From Amaricoccus sp003258405 (GTDB taxonomy: Bacteria > Pseudomonadota > Alphaproteobacteria > Rhodobacterales > Rhodobacteraceae): a stretch of DNA of 64,000 nt. Position numbers and translations under genes: made by a program. Position 1 is the first letter of the stretch; every line of letters starts with the position of its first letter. The stretch is taken from NCBI RefSeq assembly GCF_043226085.1, contig NZ_CP171225.1:1-64000 (forward strand), in the 5' to 3' direction. Below the pieces are notes generated by a model. That model had not been told where the DNA came from and did no database searches. It saw only the letters and a program-made list of their open reading frames with translations. Below, piece by piece: positions 58,632 to 64,000 of this stretch.

Positions 58632-59016
58632 TGTCGGGTTCCGCCATTCCCGTCGCGATGCGAACCCGGACGTCCCGTAATTGCTGCCCGAAAGTGCAGC
58701 ATTTTCACCTGTCATGGTGTTGTCACCCCTATCTTCCGCTGCCGAGATGTCACAGACTGGCCTCGAAGCACGGCTTCGTCACTGGGGAGGACGAAGCGCT
58801 GGGGGTGGCACAGATGCCAGGAAATCGGCTCCGTTCTACCGGGCAGGACCCGGCCGGCCTTCCGCTCTCGCGGCGGTTTGGCCTGTGCCGCGAACGGAGC
58901 TACCTCGAAGCGAACGTGTTTCTGCCGACAGCAGACGGGCAGCGGAAGCCCGCGCCGGCAGGAAGCCTTCACCAACGAGCCGGCGCAGCCCGGTCCCCAC
59001 AGGAGCAAGAACTAGC
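58632..59016. other. Intergenic stretch before the nitrilase-family gene
   Basis: This gap of 385 bases has no convincing gene; plus-strand frames through it lack ribosome sites and family-like sequence. It presumably contains the promoter of the nitrilase-decarboxylase-ligase set. I see no strong hairpin or known riboswitch. Confidence 0.5.
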
Positions 59017-60009
59017 ATGACACCCTTCGCGATTGCCGGCATCCAGATGCAGGTCGATGCGCTTCAGTCGAACGTCGAGGCGATGCTTCATCGCACCGAC
59101 ATCCTGATGGCGCGCTTCCCTTGGACGCAGATGGCAGTCTTCAGCGAACTGGCGCCCTATGGGCCGCTGCACCGGTTCGCCAAGCCATTTCCGAACGAGG
59201 CGATCGAGCGCTTCCAGCACAAGGCGCACCAGCACAAGCTCTGGCTCGTTCCCGGCTCGATGTTCGAGCGCAAGGACGACGGCCGCATTCTCAACACCTC
59301 CGTGGTCATCAACCCCGAGGGCGAGATCGTCGCACGCTACTCGAAGATGTTTCCGTTCCGGCCCTACGAGGTCGGCATCTCGGCGGGCAACGAGTTCTGC
59401 ATCTTCGACGTGCCGGAGGTCGGCCGCTTCGGGCTCTCGATCTGCTACGACATCTGGTTCCCCGAGACGACGCGCCACCTCACCAGCCAGGGCGTCGAGG
59501 TGCTTCTGCATCCGGTGCTGACCGGGACGACCGACCGCGAGGCGGAGATCTCGATCGCGCGCGCGACCGCGGCACAGTTCCAGTGCTACGTCTTCGACAT
59601 CAACGGCCTCGGCTCGGGCGGCATGGGCCGTTCGCTCGTCGTCGATCCCTCCGCCGCGGTGCTGCACCAGTCGGCCGGTCAGGACGACATGTTCCCGATC
59701 GAGATCGACCTCGACCTCGTGCGGCGCCAGCGCGAATTCGGCCTCCGCGGCCTCGGGCAGGTGCTGAAGAGCTTCCGCGACCGCGAGGTCGACTTCCCGG
59801 TTTATGACCGAAGCAGCGGCGCGGATGCCTATCTGCAGCGGCTCGGCCCGCTGGAGATCCAGCGGCAGGGCTCGCGTGCTGGGCTTGCCAGCGCCGACCC
59901 GCGTACCATGCTGAGCGTGACCGAAGCCAAGGCCGATGCCGACTGGGCAGGTCAGGGCGATGAGGCGATGGCGCCCCAGCCTCCGCTTCACAGTCACGCA
60001 TCAGGCTGA
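59017..60009 (+). CDS. Carbon-nitrogen hydrolase (nitrilase superfamily amidase)
   Basis: A 330-residue amidase-type enzyme with the nitrilase triad: glutamate in AVFSELAPYGP, lysine in ARYSKMFPFRPYE and cysteine in LSICYDIWFPETTRHL. Members hydrolyse amides, N-carbamoyl amines or nitriles; N-carbamoylputrescine amidase is one relative. AGGAGCAAG precedes ATG 59017. The long C-terminal tail after about 270 is not family-like. It precedes a decarboxylase by 32 bases, so a linked amine pathway is likely. Confidence 0.88.
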   Translation: MTPFAIAGIQMQVDALQSNVEAMLHRTDILMARFPWTQMAVFSELAPYGPLHRFAKPFPNEAIERFQHKAHQHKLWLVPGSMFERKDDGRILNTSVVINPEGEIVARYSKMFPFRPYEVGISAGNEFCIFDVPEVGRFGLSICYDIWFPETTRHLTSQGVEVLLHPVLTGTTDREAEISIARATAAQFQCYVFDINGLGSGGMGRSLVVDPSAAVLHQSAGQDDMFPIEIDLDLVRRQREFGLRGLGQVLKSFRDREVDFPVYDRSSGADAYLQRLGPLEIQRQGSRAGLASADPRTMLSVTEAKADADWAGQGDEAMAPQPPLHSHASG

Positions 60010-60041
60010 CGGGTGAAAAGGACAGGGAGCAAAAAAGATCA

Positions 60042-62822
60042 ATGAACAAACCGCCAAACACCGCATCGACTCTGTCGGCCACTGAGGCCGCAGAGCGTCA
60101 ACTGCCCTCGATCGGCGACTACTACAGTGCAACGCAGCTCCGCGCCGACCGCTGGAGCGCATTACGCGCCGCCGTCGAGGGTCTTTCCGTCACCAGTCTC
60201 GACAGCCGCAAGGGCAAGAAGCTGCTGCAGGACGCCGACGAGCTCATGTCGGCGCTTGCCCCGATCGAGACCTACTGGGCCTTTCCGGGGGCGACCGCCT
60301 ACGAATACATGCGGCGGCTCCTCGAGCAGCGGAAGATCGACGATTTCTCCCACGCGGTCCGCCGCGTGGTGCGGGCGCTCACCTCGGGCGCCTATCGCCG
60401 CCGCACGATTCCCCTCGTCGCGGAAGACAGCGACAGCGAGGATTTCGAGGACGAGGTCGCCCTCTCCCCCGAGGCCCGCGCGCTCGGCCGACCCTATTTC
60501 GAGGTGCTGATCGTCGACAGTCTCGGCGATCAGCAGGAGCGCTGGCTGCGCACCAGTCTTCAGCATGTCCGCAGGCCGGAGGACGCCTTCATCTACGAGG
60601 CGGTCGTCGTGCCGAGCCTCGAGGACGCCCTGATCGGTATCCTCTTCAACTACAACGTTCAGGCCGTGGTCGTCCGGCCCGGCCTCACGCTCAAGTCGCG
60701 CAACAACCTCTCGCTGCTGAGCAAATATCTCAGATCGGCCAGCGAGGAAGAGGATCTCGACGGGTTGCGGCCCGAGGAATACGGGCCCGAGACCTGCCGG
60801 CTCATCGCCAAGATCCGGCCCGAGCTCGACACCTATCTCGTCACCGACCGTTCGGCGGAGGCGATCGCGGGGCTCGATCTCGGCAGCTGCCGCCGGGTCT
60901 TCTACAATCAGGAAGACTTCCTCGAGCTACACCTCAACATCCTGCGCGGCGTCAACAGCCGCTACAAGTCGCCGTTCTTCACGGCGCTGAAGGAATATTC
61001 CAAGCAGCCGACGGGCGTCTTCCACGCCATGCCGATCAGCCGCGGCAAGTCGATCACCCGGAGCCACTGGATCCAGGACATGGGCGCCTTCTACGGCCCC
61101 AACATCTTCCTTGCGGAAACCTCGGCGACGAGCGGCGGCCTCGACAGCCTTCTCGAGCCGCGCGGCCCGATAAAGAAGGCGCAGGAGGCGGCGGCGCGTG
61201 CCTTCGGCTCGAAGCAGACCTTCTTTGCCACCAACGGCACCTCGACCTGCAACAAGATCGTGGTGCAGGCGCTGGTCCGGCCCGGCGACATCGTGCTCGT
61301 GGACCGCGACTGCCACAAGTCGCACCACTACGGCATGGTGCTGGCCGGGGCCAAGGTCGTCTACATGGACAGCTATCCGCTGAACGAACACTCCATGTAT
61401 GGCGCGGTCACGCTTCGGGAGATCAAGCACAAGCTGCTTGAGCTCGAGGCCGCGGGCAAGCTCGACAAGGTGCGCATGGTGCTGCTGACGAACTGCACCT
61501 TCGACGGGCTCATCTACAATGTCGAGCGCGTCATGGAGGAATGCCTTGCGATCAAGAAGGACCTGATCTTCCTCTGGGACGAGGCGTGGTTCGCCTTCGC
61601 GCGCTTCAATCCGGTCTATCGCCAGCGGACGGCAATGCACGCTGCGGCGTCGCTGCGCCGCGTGCTCCGGACCCCGGAGCGGGTCCAGGCCTACGAGGAG
61701 CAGCAGGCGCGGCTTGCGGAAGACGAGGATGGCGACATCCGCCTCAACACCCGGCTCATCGCGCCACCCGATGCGCGGGTCCGGGTCTATGCGACGCAAT
61801 CGACCCACAAGACCCTGACCTCGTTGCGGCAGGGCTCGATGATCCATGTCTACGACCAGGACTTCAAGGGTGAGACGGAACAGGCCTTCCACGAGGCCTA
61901 CATGACCCACACCTCGACCTCGCCGAACTACCAGATCATCGCCTCGCTCGATGTCGGCCGGCGCCAGGTCGAGCTCGAGGGCTACGAGTTCGTGCAGCGC
62001 CAGATCGACAGCGCGATGTCGCTGCGCCGGGCGATCGGGTCTCATCCGCTGCTGCAGAAATACTTCCGCGTGCTGACGGTCGCCGACATGATCCCGCCGG
62101 AGTATCGCGACAGCGGGCTCGAGTCCTACTACGACGCACAGCACGGCTGGACCGATGCCTGGAACAGCTGGGCCACCGACGAGTTCGTGCTCGATCCGAC
62201 CAAGATCACGCTCGCCGTCGGCGGGACGGGCTGGGACGGTGATACGTTCAAGACCCAGATCCTGATGGACAAGCACGGGATCCAGATCAACAAGACCTCG
62301 CGCAACAGCGTGCTCTTCATGACCAACATCGGCACGACACGCTCCTCGATCGCCTATCTGATCGAGGTGCTGGTGGGCATCGCGAAGGATCTGGACGACC
62401 TCCTTGACGATGCCTCCAAGATGGAGCGGCGCTCCTTCGAGAACCGTGTGAAGAGCCTTGTCGAGCATGTGCCGCCGCTGCCGGACTTCAGCCGGTTCCA
62501 CTCCGCGTTCCGCAAGAGCGATACCCCGGAGGGCGATATCCGCTCCGCGTTCTTCCTCGCCTATGACGAGGACAATTGCGACTATCTCGATCTGAACGGC
62601 GAGCTGCTGCAGAAGCTGGAAAGCGGGGAGGAGCTGGTTTCCGCGTCGTTCATCATTCCCTATCCGCCCGGATTTCCGATCCTGGTTCCGGGCCAGGTCA
62701 TCAGCCGCGAGATCCTGACCTTCATGCGTGCACTCGATGTGAGCGAGATTCACGGCTACCGGCCTGACCTCGGGCTTCGCGTCTTCACGACCGAGGCCCT
62801 GAATTCCGTCGCCCAAACCTGA
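60042..62822 (+). CDS. Orn/Lys/Arg decarboxylase family protein (large class I type)
   Basis: A 926-residue PLP enzyme, longer than the usual 710-760 residues. The N-terminal part up to about 320 includes the receiver-like wing domain (YFEVLIVDSLGDQQERWLR, EDALIGILFNYNVQAVVVRPG) after an added helical region. The core shows ETSATSGGLDSLLEP, FFATNGTSTCNKIVVQAL, FLWDEAWFAFARF and the PLP lysine K590 in TQSTHKTLTSLRQGS. Arginine, lysine and ornithine types cannot be told apart safely. It lies between a nitrilase-family amidase and an ATP-grasp enzyme. Confidence 0.9.
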   Translation: MNKPPNTASTLSATEAAERQLPSIGDYYSATQLRADRWSALRAAVEGLSVTSLDSRKGKKLLQDADELMSALAPIETYWAFPGATAYEYMRRLLEQRKIDDFSHAVRRVVRALTSGAYRRRTIPLVAEDSDSEDFEDEVALSPEARALGRPYFEVLIVDSLGDQQERWLRTSLQHVRRPEDAFIYEAVVVPSLEDALIGILFNYNVQAVVVRPGLTLKSRNNLSLLSKYLRSASEEEDLDGLRPEEYGPETCRLIAKIRPELDTYLVTDRSAEAIAGLDLGSCRRVFYNQEDFLELHLNILRGVNSRYKSPFFTALKEYSKQPTGVFHAMPISRGKSITRSHWIQDMGAFYGPNIFLAETSATSGGLDSLLEPRGPIKKAQEAAARAFGSKQTFFATNGTSTCNKIVVQALVRPGDIVLVDRDCHKSHHYGMVLAGAKVVYMDSYPLNEHSMYGAVTLREIKHKLLELEAAGKLDKVRMVLLTNCTFDGLIYNVERVMEECLAIKKDLIFLWDEAWFAFARFNPVYRQRTAMHAAASLRRVLRTPERVQAYEEQQARLAEDEDGDIRLNTRLIAPPDARVRVYATQSTHKTLTSLRQGSMIHVYDQDFKGETEQAFHEAYMTHTSTSPNYQIIASLDVGRRQVELEGYEFVQRQIDSAMSLRRAIGSHPLLQKYFRVLTVADMIPPEYRDSGLESYYDAQHGWTDAWNSWATDEFVLDPTKITLAVGGTGWDGDTFKTQILMDKHGIQINKTSRNSVLFMTNIGTTRSSIAYLIEVLVGIAKDLDDLLDDASKMERRSFENRVKSLVEHVPPLPDFSRFHSAFRKSDTPEGDIRSAFFLAYDEDNCDYLDLNGELLQKLESGEELVSASFIIPYPPGFPILVPGQVISREILTFMRALDVSEIHGYRPDLGLRVFTTEALNSVAQT

Positions 62823-62851
62823 AACAGACCGAGGGACAAGAGGAAAAGACT

Positions 62852-64000
62852 ATGCCGAAGAAAACCCTGAAGAACATATCTGAAATCAGGCGGTATTTTC
62901 ACACCAACGAGGACCCGATATATTTCGTGTCGGCGACGAACTTCAACTTGCTCGGAATCGACGAGTGGGTGAAAAACTTCAAGTATATCTGCTACATGGA
63001 TTGCTTCGACGGGCGGCACCCCAACGTGCTCGTGCCCTCCGAGATGCCGCATGACGAGTTCCAGTCCATCGAGGACATCAACAACTACCTGCTGCAGCAC
63101 AAGGAAGTCGTCGATTTCGTCAAGGCCCGCGGCGGCAAGCCGAAATTCGTCTTCCTGATGTTCAACGAGAAGACCGAGGCGCTGGTCAAGGAACTCGGCG
63201 GCGAGATCTGGTTCCCCAAGGCGAGCCTGCGCGAGCGCTGCGACAACAAGATCGAGACCGTCCGGATCGGCGACAAGGCGGGCGTGCCCTCGGTGCCGAA
63301 CACGCTCTCCGAGGTGAAGAGCTATGCGCATCTCCAGGAGATCTGCGACAAGGCGGGCCTCGGCCACGACCTCGTGCTGCAGTCGGCCTTCGGCGACAGC
63401 GGCCACACCACCTTCTTCATCAAGTCCGAAGCCGATTTCGGCAAGCATGGGCACGAGATCGTCGGCGAGGGCGAGATCAAGATCATGAAGCGCATCGATT
63501 GCCGCGGTTCGGCGATCGAGGCCTGCACCACCAGCGAGGGCACCATCGTCGGGCCGCTGATGACCGAGCTCGTGGGCTTCAAGGAGCTCACGCCCTACCG
63601 CGGCGGCTGGTGCGGCAACGAGATCTTCTCGACCGCCTTCCAGCCCAAGGTCCGCGAGCAGGCGCGCGAGCTCACCTTCAAGTTCGGCGAGCAGCTCCGC
63701 AAGGGCGGCTACCGCGGCTATTTCGAGCTCGACTTCCTCATCGACAAGAAGACGGGCGAACTCTGGCTCGGCGAGCTCAACCCGCGCATCACCGGCGCAA
63801 GCTCGATGACCAACCACGCCGCCTTCGCCCATGCCGACGCGCCGCTCTTCCTGTTCCACCTGCTGGAATTCTCGAAGAAGCCGTTCCGCTTCGACGTCGA
63901 GGAGCTCAACGCCCGCTGGTCCGATCCCGACATGATCGACAGCTGGACGCAGATGGTGATCAAGCACACCGATGACAGCGTCGACATCATCACCGAGGCG
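62852..64000 (+). CDS. ATP-grasp (biotin carboxylase-like) enzyme, cut by window end
   Basis: The frame from ATG 62852 stays open to the window end (383 codons) and continues beyond. AGAGGAAAAGAC precedes the start. After an N-terminal domain (SEIRRYFHTNEDPIYFVSATNFN) come ATP-grasp features: RCDNKIETVRIGDKAGVPSVPN, the Gly-rich loop LQSAFGDSGHTTFFI, IMKRIDCRGSAIEACTT, and FELDFLIDKKTGELWLGELNPRITG with the metal-binding ELNPR. ATP-grasp enzymes join a carboxylate to an amine or thiol. It is 30 bases after the decarboxylase and probably acts on its product or substrate. Confidence 0.85.
   Translation, partial: MPKKTLKNISEIRRYFHTNEDPIYFVSATNFNLLGIDEWVKNFKYICYMDCFDGRHPNVLVPSEMPHDEFQSIEDINNYLLQHKEVVDFVKARGGKPKFVFLMFNEKTEALVKELGGEIWFPKASLRERCDNKIETVRIGDKAGVPSVPNTLSEVKSYAHLQEICDKAGLGHDLVLQSAFGDSGHTTFFIKSEADFGKHGHEIVGEGEIKIMKRIDCRGSAIEACTTSEGTIVGPLMTELVGFKELTPYRGGWCGNEIFSTAFQPKVREQARELTFKFGEQLRKGGYRGYFELDFLIDKKTGELWLGELNPRITGASSMTNHAAFAHADAPLFLFHLLEFSKKPFRFDVEELNARWSDPDMIDSWTQMVIKHTDDSVDIITEA

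Overview
The window is high-GC DNA that opens exactly at the dnaA start codon and runs dnaA-dnaN-recF. Several features point to an alphaproteobacterium of the Rhodobacteraceae type: the serC-serA pair behind a structured leader, a DUF2842 protein, the carboxyspermidine route to spermidine, and a lanthanide-type methanol oxidation cluster built around xoxF, xoxG and xoxJ with glutathione-linked formaldehyde oxidation. No rRNA, CRISPR array or intact insertion sequence is visible. The taxonomic call is inference from gene content.

Layout. 1-9.8 kb: replication genes, a VOC protein, a CPA2 antiporter, then serC-GNAT-serA. 10-16.5 kb: purA, a sulfotransferase, small envelope and vitamin genes (CreA, thiamine pyrophosphokinase), cobD and cobP, CsbD. 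16.5-21.8 kb: a minus-strand polyamine operon (speA, carboxyspermidine dehydrogenase, carboxyspermidine decarboxylase, speB) that would turn arginine into spermidine through agmatine and putrescine. 22-38.6 kb: a C1 region. It begins with a LuxR-type response regulator, a FIST sensor protein and a hybrid histidine kinase. Next come secreted proteins of the quinoprotein relay, a Mn2+ riboswitch with mntP, glutathione-dependent formaldehyde dehydrogenase, S-formylglutathione hydrolase, xoxF-xoxG-xoxJ and a CxxxCW protein. 38.6-44.3 kb: housekeeping genes (a cpdB-like 3'-nucleotidase, ilvA, a hydrolase).

44.5-54.25 kb: a tRNA-Thr(CGT) gene carries an integrated element of about 9.65 kb, bounded by a 17-bp direct repeat of the tRNA 3' end. 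It encodes a P4-type integrase that is broken by an internal deletion and frameshift, an AlpA regulator, a primase-helicase, a cluster of ten GGTAGCG-type repeats around an AT-rich stretch (a likely replication origin), four low-GC unknown genes, and a tightly coupled minus-strand operon of small proteins led by a helix-turn-helix protein. It looks like a decayed phage satellite or small integrative plasmid.

54.7-64 kb: GABA catabolism (gabD, gabT) faces a regulator with the unusual order MerR-type HTH, XRE-type HTH, cupin. Beyond it lies a co-directional trio of nitrilase-family hydrolase, large Orn/Lys/Arg decarboxylase and ATP-grasp enzyme, the last cut by the window edge.

The least explained signals are: two distant four-copy 11-bp repeat arrays (between cobD and cobP, and inside the methanol cluster); the satellite's repeat-flanked origin and unknown cargo; two genes that appear to start at non-standard codons (ATT and ATA); and the amidase-decarboxylase-ligase trio beside the gab genes.
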